Notes under the pieces: generated by a model
Told to the model about the DNA's origin: nothing
Databases searched by the model: none
The model's input: the letters and a program-made list of their open reading frames with translations, nothing else
Shown here: one piece after another, positions 1 to 6,280 of the stretch
Numbering within the stretch: position 1 is the first letter of the stretch
Layout of the letters: each line of letters begins with the position of its first letter
DNA from: CAZMSQ01 sp964569025
GTDB lineage: Bacteria > Bacteroidota > Bacteroidia > Chitinophagales > Saprospiraceae
DNA: 14,292 nucleotides
Reading direction: 5' to 3'
Assembly (NCBI GenBank): GCA_964569025.1
Contig: CAZMSQ010000050.1
Span: forward strand, 1-14,292
Made by a program: the position numbers and the translations under genes

Positions 1-8
1 AAAAAGCT

Positions 9-268
9 GGATTTAAAGAAATTACAGGTCTATTGCTTCATTGTGTCAGCATCTTATGCCCCATCGGGGCTCCCTCTCATTAGAACCGCATGCTGCAGGA
101 CATTGAGCTGCATCGCAGCGACATCTTTCCTCAGCGCTATGCGAAAAGGCGCTATTTTATCATCCGGGCAGTATCAATCATAATGCTGAATTCAAAAACT
201 TACAGGTCTTATGACCAATCTGGGCTACATCTTCTTAGCACCGTACGCTGCATAATTTTTGAGCTGCA
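9..268. repeat. Two diverged copies of a short direct repeat in gene-free DNA
   Basis: The left 274 bases carry no credible gene. They contain two copies, in the same orientation and module order, of a degenerate repeat: copy A about 9-112 and copy B about 188-268. Each begins with an A/T-rich lead (GGATTTAAAG-like, GAATTCAAAA-like) running into an identical TTACAGGTCT (22-31 and 200-209). Each ends with a block of about 47 bases that aligns at roughly three quarters identity by eye (67-112 against 222-268), including GCTGCA and TGAGCTGCA. Copy A has extra sequence between the modules, including a GCCCC-atc-GGGGC hairpin (58-70). Similar lead sequences occur, as I recall, as dispersed intergenic repeats in Bacteroidota; that recollection is unchecked. 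An open frame runs through copy A from the window edge to a stop at 181-183, but it looks repeat-derived rather than a gene. Confidence 0.6.
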
Positions 269-274
269 ACCCCC

Positions 275-1330
275 TCACAAAAACCGCCTGCAATCAACCT
301 CCGGATCAACGGGCGTGCCGGAGAACAGGTGGTCGAACAGATGGGCGGACCAGAATGGGGCCAGAGAACTCCCTTTTGTGCCAAGTCCGTTGAAAAGGAC
401 AACCCGGGGGTCATCCGGGTGCCTGCCGATGAGGGGGCGGCGGTCAGAAACGGTGGGGCGGATGCCGGCCAGGTGTCCGGTTATTTCGGGCTCCTCAAGG
501 AATATTTCGCGCAGGGAATCCAGCAGGCGGGCTGCTGTCTTTTCGGTTGGGCGGGGGTCTGTGGCGCCGCGCTCGTAGTTGGAGCCGGCCCAGTAGATGT
601 CGTCTTGCCAGGGTGCGATGAGCAGGCGGTGTTTGATGATGCAGCGGAATGATGCGCCCGGTATTCTGATGAGCAACACTTCTCCTTTGGCACCCTCTAA
701 AGGGAGGTTTGAGAAGAATGGGTTGGTGCGTACCCCAGCGCCTTCACAAAAAATGATGGATCCGTAGGAGTGAGTGCCATAAGTGAGATTGTTTGGAGTT
801 CTGACCAACCTGCCATGATCAAAGGCCTCGTTGATTAGTTTTCCCGCTTTTTCAAGATGTGCCCGATAGGCTGAGAGCAGATCCGGCCAGTTGACAGTGA
901 ATGCGTTTTGGATTTCGCCGAATGCGTGGACAGGTTTGAGGTGGGGTGCCACCTCACGGGCATCAGGGAACGAACGAAGGTAGGGGGTATAGCCCTCTTT
1001 TCCAGCCTGCAGGTGCCATTTGTTTTCTTCACTGACTGTTGGGAGCACTCGCAGCACGCGTGTTGGATTGAGAATGGGAATGCCGAGGAGGGCTTCAAAA
1101 TCTCGATAGGCAGCAATCAATTCCGGAAGGAGGTCGTCGAAGCGCCAGCTTTTGACCATGTGACGTCCGGTTACCGGATTGATGATGCCGGCAGCGACGG
1201 CCGTTGAAGAATGCCCATGGCCCCGGTCGATGACCTGGAAAGGGAGCCCTGCACGCTCTAAACGCCTTGCCATCAGGGTGCCGGCCATTCCCTGGCCTAC
1301 TATCAGCGTATTGGAGGTTGTCGTGCTCAT
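275..1330 (-). CDS. FAD-dependent oxidoreductase, D-amino-acid oxidase (DAO) family
   Basis: A 351-residue flavoprotein of the DAO/glycine-oxidase type, expected to oxidise an amine or amino acid with FAD; the substrate cannot be told from sequence. The N-terminal dinucleotide-binding loop GQGMAG is at residues 12-17 after a short beta strand, with an acidic residue closing the Rossmann unit near D35. STAVAAGIINPVTGRH (42-57) is the conserved second FAD segment, and GIRPTVSDRRPLIG (289-302) is the C-terminal FAD-binding signature of the family. No signal peptide or membrane segment is seen, so it is probably cytoplasmic. The start at 1330 puts the FAD loop at the usual distance from the N terminus. 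The frame stays open upstream to 1540, but that would run antisense into the neighbouring peptidase gene. It is divergent from the S37 peptidase with only 52 bp between starts. Family assignment is firm; the reaction is open. Confidence 0.9.
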   Translation of the reverse strand: MSTTTSNTLIVGQGMAGTLMARRLERAGLPFQVIDRGHGHSSTAVAAGIINPVTGRHMVKSWRFDDLLPELIAAYRDFEALLGIPILNPTRVLRVLPTVSEENKWHLQAGKEGYTPYLRSFPDAREVAPHLKPVHAFGEIQNAFTVNWPDLLSAYRAHLEKAGKLINEAFDHGRLVRTPNNLTYGTHSYGSIIFCEGAGVRTNPFFSNLPLEGAKGEVLLIRIPGASFRCIIKHRLLIAPWQDDIYWAGSNYERGATDPRPTEKTAARLLDSLREIFLEEPEITGHLAGIRPTVSDRRPLIGRHPDDPRVVLFNGLGTKGSSLAPFWSAHLFDHLFSGTPVDPEVDCRRFL

Positions 1331-1356
1331 GTCTGAAGAGAATCCAAGAATCCCTG

Positions 1357-1364
1357 TAACTTTG
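1357..1364 (+). promoter_or_regulatory. Candidate -7 element TAACTTTG for the S37 peptidase gene
   Basis: TAACTTTG matches TAnnTTTG and ends 18 bases before the peptidase ATG, which implies a very short leader. A TTG at the usual -33 spacing is missing; the nearest upstream TTG (1318-1320) is 36 bases away. This is partial support only. Confidence 0.45.
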
Positions 1365-1366
1365 CA

Positions 1367-1374
1367 CAAAAATA
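1367..1374 (-). promoter_or_regulatory. Candidate -7 element TATTTTTG for the flavoprotein gene
   Basis: On the minus strand TATTTTTG matches the Bacteroidota -7 consensus TAnnTTTG and lies 36 bases upstream of the flavoprotein ATG. No good -33 TTG is seen at the expected spacing; the nearest is TTC. It faces the -7 element of the divergent gene with two bases between them. Confidence 0.4.
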
Positions 1375-1382
1375 CACACACC

Positions 1383-2672
1383 ATGCACGTCATCCGAATT
1401 TCCTTTCTCCTGCTCTTCTTTCTTCCCGCTCTCCATGCACAGTCAGACCTCGAACGGATGCTGTTCGATCTGGAAGGGGTGGTTTTTCGACAGATTGAAA
1501 CGCCGGAAGGATTTGAATCGGCTTGGGAGCTGAAAATCAAACAACCGCTTGACCATCAGAATCCGGACAAAGGGTCTTTTTACCAGCGGGTCTTTCTCAG
1601 CCACCGCAATATGGACGCACCCGTGGTGCTGGTCACCGAAGGTTACCAGCGTCCTGCCAACTGGATCTATGAACTCACCCGGCTCGCTGGAGGAAATCAA
1701 ATTCAGGTTGAGCATCGGTTTTTCGGAGCTTCAGTTCCTGATTCAGTCGATTATTCGCTGTTGAATGCGGGTCAATTTACGGCAGACCTGCATCGCATCA
1801 ATGAATTGATGAAAGAGATTTACCCTGAGAATTTGCGCCTTTCCACCGGCATCAGCAAAGGGGGAATGACCACGCTATTTTACAAGTATTTTTATCCGGA
1901 TGATGTAGATGTGGCCATCCCCTATGTCGCTCCGGTCATTCTCGATTTCAAGGACCCCAGGATTTACGATTTCCTGGATACAGTCGGAACGGATGAGTGC
2001 CGGGAAAAGATTGTCGACTTTCAGCGCCAGATGCTGGAGCGTAAGGATGACCTCTTGCCCCTTGTGAAATGGTACTCCAAAGGCGCTGACCTGGCATTTG
2101 ACCGGCTGGGTCTGGAAGGGGCCTTTGAGTATGCAGTGTTGGAGTATTCATTCTCATTTTGGCAATGGGGGCATGATTGTGAGGCAATTCCGGGCCGCGG
2201 GGCCTCAGATGATGAGTTGCTGGCGCATTTTCTGGAAATCTCAAATGTGGATTTCTTCTCTGATGCCATTATTGACGGGTACGCTCCGTTTTACTACCAG
2301 ATGGGGACTGAGATGGGATATTACGGATACGAGACGGATGCATTTCCGGGACTGATTGACGCTTTGGAAAAGGAGCCCTCTGCTGTGTTCATGCCTGAGG
2401 GCCATGAGCCCGCATTTGACCCGGCTCTCACGGTCAAATTGTACAATTGGCTGAGAGAAAGCGGGGAGCGCATTTTGTATATCAACGGCGGCTGGGACAC
2501 ATGGTCTGCTACCCGAATGATTCCCTCACCTGGGGTCGACGCGTTGGTCATCGATCTGTCGCAGGCAGATCATCGCAAAGCCCGCATTGCGCAGATGACT
2601 GCTGAGCAAAAGGCCCTTGTGGCTGCTACCCTCAAACGCTGGTCCGGACTGGAGATTCAGATTACCGAATAA
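1383..2672 (+). CDS. Exported serine peptidase, S37 (PS-10) / S28-like family
   Basis: A 429-residue secreted alpha/beta-hydrolase peptidase. Residues 1-20 form a signal peptide (positive start, hydrophobic run, cleavage near HAQ/S), with no lipobox cysteine. EHRFFGASVP (110-119) corresponds to the conserved EHR-type segment of S28/S37 enzymes. GISKGG (156-161) is the nucleophile elbow with Ser158. Asp372 in GGWDTWS and His397 in QADHRK sit where the acid and base of the triad are expected. S28 and S37 enzymes typically release short N-terminal peptides, often after proline; that specificity is family knowledge, not visible here. The start at 1383 is chosen because it gives a clean signal peptide; the frame extends upstream to 1179 but that part overlaps the divergent gene and looks non-coding. 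It probably acts in the periplasm or outside the cell. S37 rather than S28 is my best reading. Confidence 0.85.
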   Translation: MHVIRISFLLLFFLPALHAQSDLERMLFDLEGVVFRQIETPEGFESAWELKIKQPLDHQNPDKGSFYQRVFLSHRNMDAPVVLVTEGYQRPANWIYELTRLAGGNQIQVEHRFFGASVPDSVDYSLLNAGQFTADLHRINELMKEIYPENLRLSTGISKGGMTTLFYKYFYPDDVDVAIPYVAPVILDFKDPRIYDFLDTVGTDECREKIVDFQRQMLERKDDLLPLVKWYSKGADLAFDRLGLEGAFEYAVLEYSFSFWQWGHDCEAIPGRGASDDELLAHFLEISNVDFFSDAIIDGYAPFYYQMGTEMGYYGYETDAFPGLIDALEKEPSAVFMPEGHEPAFDPALTVKLYNWLRESGERILYINGGWDTWSATRMIPSPGVDALVIDLSQADHRKARIAQMTAEQKALVAATLKRWSGLEIQITE

Positions 2673-2699
2673 CTGGCTGCCGAGGGGGCAAAACGGGGT

Positions 2700-2728
2700 T
2701 TGGGCATTCTTCTGAATGTGTATCTTTG
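2700..2728 (+). promoter_or_regulatory. Bacteroidota-type promoter of alanine dehydrogenase
   Basis: TTG (2700-2702), part of TTTG, is followed after 18 bases by TATCTTTG (2721-2728), matching the TTG-N(17-23)-TAnnTTTG promoter of Bacteroidota. The expected start point, a few bases further on, would leave a leader of roughly 35 bases before the ATG at 2769. It separates the gene from the peptidase upstream, despite the same strand and a gap under 100 bp. Confidence 0.75.
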
Positions 2729-2768
2729 CCGCGATTTTGAATTTCTTCACGACTGAAAAGAAACCGCC

Positions 2769-3881
2769 ATGGTAATTGGTGTACCCAAGGAGATTAAGAC
2801 CAGCGAAAATCGTGTGGCACTCACCCCTGCCGGCGCCCTGGAGTTGTCCAGGAGAGGCCATTCTGTCTACATTCAGAGCACTGCCGGAGAGGGGAGTGGT
2901 TTTTCAGATTCAGAATATGAATCTGCTGGCGCGCACATTCTCCCAACCATCGAGGATGTCTACGCCAAGTCAGAAATGATTATGAAGGTCAAGGAGCCGA
3001 TTGAGCCGGAATATAAGCTGATCCGCAAAGACCAGCTCGTGTTCACCTATTTTCACTTTGCCTCCTATGAGCCTTTGACTGATGCCATGATTGAAAGTGG
3101 GGCTGTGTGTCTGGCCTATGAAACGGTAGAAATGCCGGATGGCAGCCTGCCGCTCCTGGTGCCGATGTCAGAGGTGGCCGGCCGGATGGCCATTCAGGAA
3201 GGTGCCAAGTTTCTGGAAAAGCCTGCTGGTGGAAGGGGCGTGTTGTTGGGTGGCGTACCTGGGGTATCTCCTGGCAAGGTTTTGATCCTGGGTGGTGGCA
3301 TTGTGGGAACCCAGGCTGCAAAAATGGCCGCAGGACTCGGGGCACAAGTGACCATCCTTGATGTCAACCTCTCTCGCATGCGCTATCTGGCTGATGTGAT
3401 GCCAGCCAATGTAATCACCCTGTTTTCAAACGAATATAACATCCGCCAACTGATTCGTGAACACGACCTGATTGTCGGAGCGGTGCTCATCCCGGGAGCA
3501 AAAGCTCCGAGCCTTATTAAAAGGGATATGCTCAAAACAATGCGCCCAGGTACAGTGCTTGTCGATGTGGCGGTTGATCAAGGCGGCTGTATGGAAACAA
3601 CCCGTCCAACAACACATGATGACCCGACTTTCATCATCGATGATGTGTTGCATTATTGCGTGGCCAATATGCCTGGAGCAGTGCCTTACACCTCTACGAT
3701 AGCTCTAACAAATGCCACACTGCCATATGCCATCCAGCTCGCTGAAAAAGGCTGGAAACAAGCTTGTAAAGACAATGAACCACTGCGACTCGGATTGAAT
3801 GTGGTCAACGGAAAAGTTGTCTACAAAGGCGTGGCAGAAGCCTTCGGGCTACCCTACCAGCCGGTCGAGTCCGTACTTTAG
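2769..3881 (+). CDS. ald: Alanine dehydrogenase (EC 1.4.1.1)
   Basis: A 370-residue enzyme catalysing the reversible NAD-dependent deamination of L-alanine to pyruvate and ammonium in the cytoplasm. The opening MVIGVPKEIKTSENRVALTP is the family signature. Substrate and catalytic residues fall at the positions used in the well-studied mycobacterial enzyme: Arg15, Lys75 (KVKEP), His96 (YFHFAS) and Asp270 (DVAVDQGG). The nucleotide-binding loop GGGIVG is at 175-180, with the acidic Asp198 (ILDVN) at the end of the next strand, which favours NAD over NADP. Length agrees with the family (about 370-378) and the protein looks complete. It has its own promoter. Neighbouring peptidase and ornithine aminotransferase genes suggest use of alanine as carbon and nitrogen source; the enzyme can also run in the assimilating direction. 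Transhydrogenase PntA is the nearest alternative but is longer and lacks this combination of residues. Confidence 0.97.
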   Translation: MVIGVPKEIKTSENRVALTPAGALELSRRGHSVYIQSTAGEGSGFSDSEYESAGAHILPTIEDVYAKSEMIMKVKEPIEPEYKLIRKDQLVFTYFHFASYEPLTDAMIESGAVCLAYETVEMPDGSLPLLVPMSEVAGRMAIQEGAKFLEKPAGGRGVLLGGVPGVSPGKVLILGGGIVGTQAAKMAAGLGAQVTILDVNLSRMRYLADVMPANVITLFSNEYNIRQLIREHDLIVGAVLIPGAKAPSLIKRDMLKTMRPGTVLVDVAVDQGGCMETTRPTTHDDPTFIIDDVLHYCVANMPGAVPYTSTIALTNATLPYAIQLAEKGWKQACKDNEPLRLGLNVVNGKVVYKGVAEAFGLPYQPVESVL

Positions 3882-3923
3882 TCTCTATTCACATTCTCCA
3901 ACCCCCTCAAAAATTCCCCTCAT

Positions 3924-4940
3924 ATGAAACAGTCACTGCTCACGCTCCTTATTTTTGCCTCCGTACTGGGTGCAAACAGTCAGTCCTTTCTCTACGATTT
4001 TTCGGTCGACAATGAGCCCTGGCAACCTCTTGTCAATGCAACTGAGCTGCTGCCGGGTGAAATTTGGGATGATCCGGAACTGGAAATTCCGATTGGCTTC
4101 CAGTTTCCATATTTTGGGGAAACATACGATACACTCTTCCAGATTGATTTAGGCTCTGGCTTTTTTCTGGACCGGTCCCACATCGACCAGCCGGAAGGGG
4201 TGCCCGTGCCGGCCTTGTTTCCGTATACCTCTGATATCATTGACCGGGGGGATTTCACCGGTATACCGGAATCACCGATTTCTTATCTGGTTGAGGGTAA
4301 TGCCGGAAACAGAATTTTCAAGCTTGAATATCTGAATGCAGGCTTTTTTGATGATGAAGTGGGGAATGACTTTGTAAATTTCCAGATGTGGCTGTACGAA
4401 GCAACTGGTGTGATAGAGGTAAGATTCGGTCCGAGTCAGGTCTTTGACTTTAGCTTGGCTCACTTTGACTATGGGGGACCTTCTTGTTTTTTGATAGAGG
4501 GTTTTGAAATTTTTCCGGGGGGATTTTCAGGAGTTATCGAAAACTGGGCTTCTGTCACAGGCACAGCGGCCAATCCAGTGATGGAGGTGATTTCCGGAGT
4601 TGATCCGACCGTCATAAATCCTGAGGATATCAGCGTGATGTCTGAAGATCCGGTAGACGGAACCGTCTTCGTATTTTCTCCAACAGTGACCTCCACATCC
4701 TCCCCGGATTTTCCGGGAGCTCTCTCAGTCTATCCGTCTGTGGCACCTTCAGAGGTGGCTCTGGAACTTCCCGAGCCGGGTCTGCTGAAGATCGTGACCC
4801 TGAACGGAACCGTTGTGCATGAACAGCAAGTCGGCCGGGGGATGTTGTCTCTGCAGGTCAATCACCTTCCTGCAGGCCATTATTTTGTAAATCTGAAAGC
4901 TGACCAGCTGCGCTATGTCGGCCGGTTCGTCAAGCCTTGA
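3924..4940 (+). CDS. Secreted protein with type IX secretion C-terminal tail
   Basis: A 338-residue exported protein of unknown function. Residues 1-19 are a signal peptide, with probable cleavage after ANS leaving an N-terminal glutamine. The middle (about 25-255) is rich in aromatic, glycine and acidic residues, predicted mostly beta, with a segment IPIGFQFPYFGETYDTLF of a kind seen in secreted Bacteroidota proteins. Residues about 266-338 fit the T9SS type A sorting domain (Por secretion tail): a VYPS opening where VYPN is usual, a central KIVTLNGTVVHEQ strand pair, LPAGHYFVNL, and a final RFVKP. Such tails direct export across the outer membrane by the Por/Gld machinery and are removed on the way. 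The body suggests no enzyme. No promoter motif is visible in the 42 bp after ald, and the stop is only eight bases before the next ATG, so co-transcription with rocD is likely. Confidence 0.85.
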   Translation: MKQSLLTLLIFASVLGANSQSFLYDFSVDNEPWQPLVNATELLPGEIWDDPELEIPIGFQFPYFGETYDTLFQIDLGSGFFLDRSHIDQPEGVPVPALFPYTSDIIDRGDFTGIPESPISYLVEGNAGNRIFKLEYLNAGFFDDEVGNDFVNFQMWLYEATGVIEVRFGPSQVFDFSLAHFDYGGPSCFLIEGFEIFPGGFSGVIENWASVTGTAANPVMEVISGVDPTVINPEDISVMSEDPVDGTVFVFSPTVTSTSSPDFPGALSVYPSVAPSEVALELPEPGLLKIVTLNGTVVHEQQVGRGMLSLQVNHLPAGHYFVNLKADQLRYVGRFVKP

Positions 4941-4948
4941 ATCCGTTT

Positions 4949-6193
4949 ATGACATCCAATCTTACGTCCATGACCTCGAATGAACTGATTGCGCTTGAAG
5001 ACAAGTTTGGTGCCCATAACTATCATCCGCTGCCTGTGGTACTCTCGCGCGGCCGTGGTGTGGAAGTCTGGGATGTAGAGGGGAAGAAATACTTCGACTT
5101 TCTATCTGCCTACTCAGCTGTCAATCAAGGCCATTGCCATCCGAAGATCATCAGCGCCCTTACGGCACAGGCTGCGCAACTGACGCTGACCTCACGGGCT
5201 TTTTACAATGATGTGCTCGGCAATTACGAGAAATTTATCACGGAATACTTCGGGTATGACCGGGTTCTGCCCATGAATACCGGAGTAGAGGGAGGAGAAA
5301 CTGCCCTGAAGCTGACCCGCAAATGGGCCTACACGGTCAAGGGCATTCCGGCCAACCAGGCCAAGGTCATTTTTGTGACGGGCAATTTCTGGGGCAGGAC
5401 TCTGGCTGCCATTTCCTCTTCAACAGATCCATCAAGCACCGAAGGGTTCGGGCCGTTTCTTCCAGGGTATGAAATCATTCCCTACAATGATCTTGAAGCC
5501 CTGAAGCACGCGCTTCAAGACCCTAATGTAGCTGGATTTATGGTTGAACCTATTCAAGGTGAAGCTGGGGTAGTCGTGCCTGACGATGGGTACCTTCGGC
5601 AGGCCAAGGCTCTTTGCAAGGAGGCCAATGTGCTTTTTATCGCCGATGAGGTGCAGACAGGAATCGGCCGGACCGGTAAGTTGCTGGCCTGTGAGCATGA
5701 GGGTGTCAGGCCGGATATTCTCATCCTTGGAAAGGCGTTGTCAGGAGGCGTATTTCCCGTCTCGGCAGTGTTGTGTGATGATGAAATCATGCTGACCATC
5801 CGCCCCGGGGAGCACGGCTCTACATTCGGAGGCAATCCACTGGCTTGCGCAGTGGCCATGGCCGCTTTGGAGGTGGTCCGTGATGAAGACCTCGCGGGCC
5901 GGGCCGAAGCGCTCGGTAAGGTGTTTCGAAGCCGCATGCAGCGCCTCGTTGATGAGTCTGCCCTGCTGGACAGCGTCAGGGGTAAAGGCTTGCTCAACGC
6001 TCTGGTCATCAATGATACTCCGGAAAGTGATACTGCCTGGCAGATCTGTCTTCAGTTGGCAAATAATGGTCTGCTGGCCAAGCCCACTCATGGAAACATC
6101 ATCCGATTTGCGCCTCCGCTCGTGATTTCCGAAGACCAACTCAATGCCTGTTGCACAATCATTGAAGAGACAGTCAGAGCTTTTCGCAAATAA
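4949..6193 (+). CDS. rocD: Ornithine--oxo-acid aminotransferase (EC 2.6.1.13)
   Basis: A 414-residue class III PLP aminotransferase moving the delta-amino group of ornithine to 2-oxoglutarate, giving glutamate-5-semialdehyde, which cyclises to pyrroline-5-carboxylate on the way to glutamate or proline. Sequence support: KFGAHNYHPLPVVLSRG (19-35) is typical of ornithine rather than acetylornithine or GABA aminotransferases. Also seen are MNTGVEGGETALKL (109-122), the cofactor aspartate in IADEVQTG (Asp233), the Schiff-base lysine in LGKALSGG (Lys262) and STFGGNP (291-297). Full family length. Start choice: ATG at 4949; alternatives are an in-frame TTG at 4937 overlapping the upstream stop (TTGA) and ATG at 4970. 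None has a clear ribosome-binding site and all precede the conserved region. It probably shares a transcript with the secreted protein before it, though a functional link is not obvious. Confidence 0.95.
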   Translation: MTSNLTSMTSNELIALEDKFGAHNYHPLPVVLSRGRGVEVWDVEGKKYFDFLSAYSAVNQGHCHPKIISALTAQAAQLTLTSRAFYNDVLGNYEKFITEYFGYDRVLPMNTGVEGGETALKLTRKWAYTVKGIPANQAKVIFVTGNFWGRTLAAISSSTDPSSTEGFGPFLPGYEIIPYNDLEALKHALQDPNVAGFMVEPIQGEAGVVVPDDGYLRQAKALCKEANVLFIADEVQTGIGRTGKLLACEHEGVRPDILILGKALSGGVFPVSAVLCDDEIMLTIRPGEHGSTFGGNPLACAVAMAALEVVRDEDLAGRAEALGKVFRSRMQRLVDESALLDSVRGKGLLNALVINDTPESDTAWQICLQLANNGLLAKPTHGNIIRFAPPLVISEDQLNACCTIIEETVRAFRK

Positions 6194-6280
6194 TATTCTG
6201 CGCAAAAACCGGAGCAAGGGACAATTTACTCGGCCATTGGTCAGTTTTCCCTGCGTGCTGTTCTCAAAAACACCAGTCTC

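Noticed and set aside
58..70. GCCCC-atc-GGGGC hairpin as terminator of the flavoprotein gene
   Set aside because: Too far from the stop and without a T-run on the minus strand; better explained as part of the repeat.
134..162. AGCGC...GCGCT hairpin followed by ATTTTAT as a terminator
   Set aside because: Stem of only five pairs with a long loop, and on the wrong strand for the flavoprotein gene that ends at 275.
1179..1382. N-terminal extension of the S37 peptidase by 68 residues
   Set aside because: It lies over the flavoprotein gene on the other strand and would bury the signal peptide; the ATG at 1383 is far better.
1331..1540. N-terminal extension of the minus-strand flavoprotein by 70 residues
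   Set aside because: It runs antisense through the start of the S37 peptidase, is Arg/Ser-rich and lacks family similarity; the ATG at 1330 places the FAD loop correctly.
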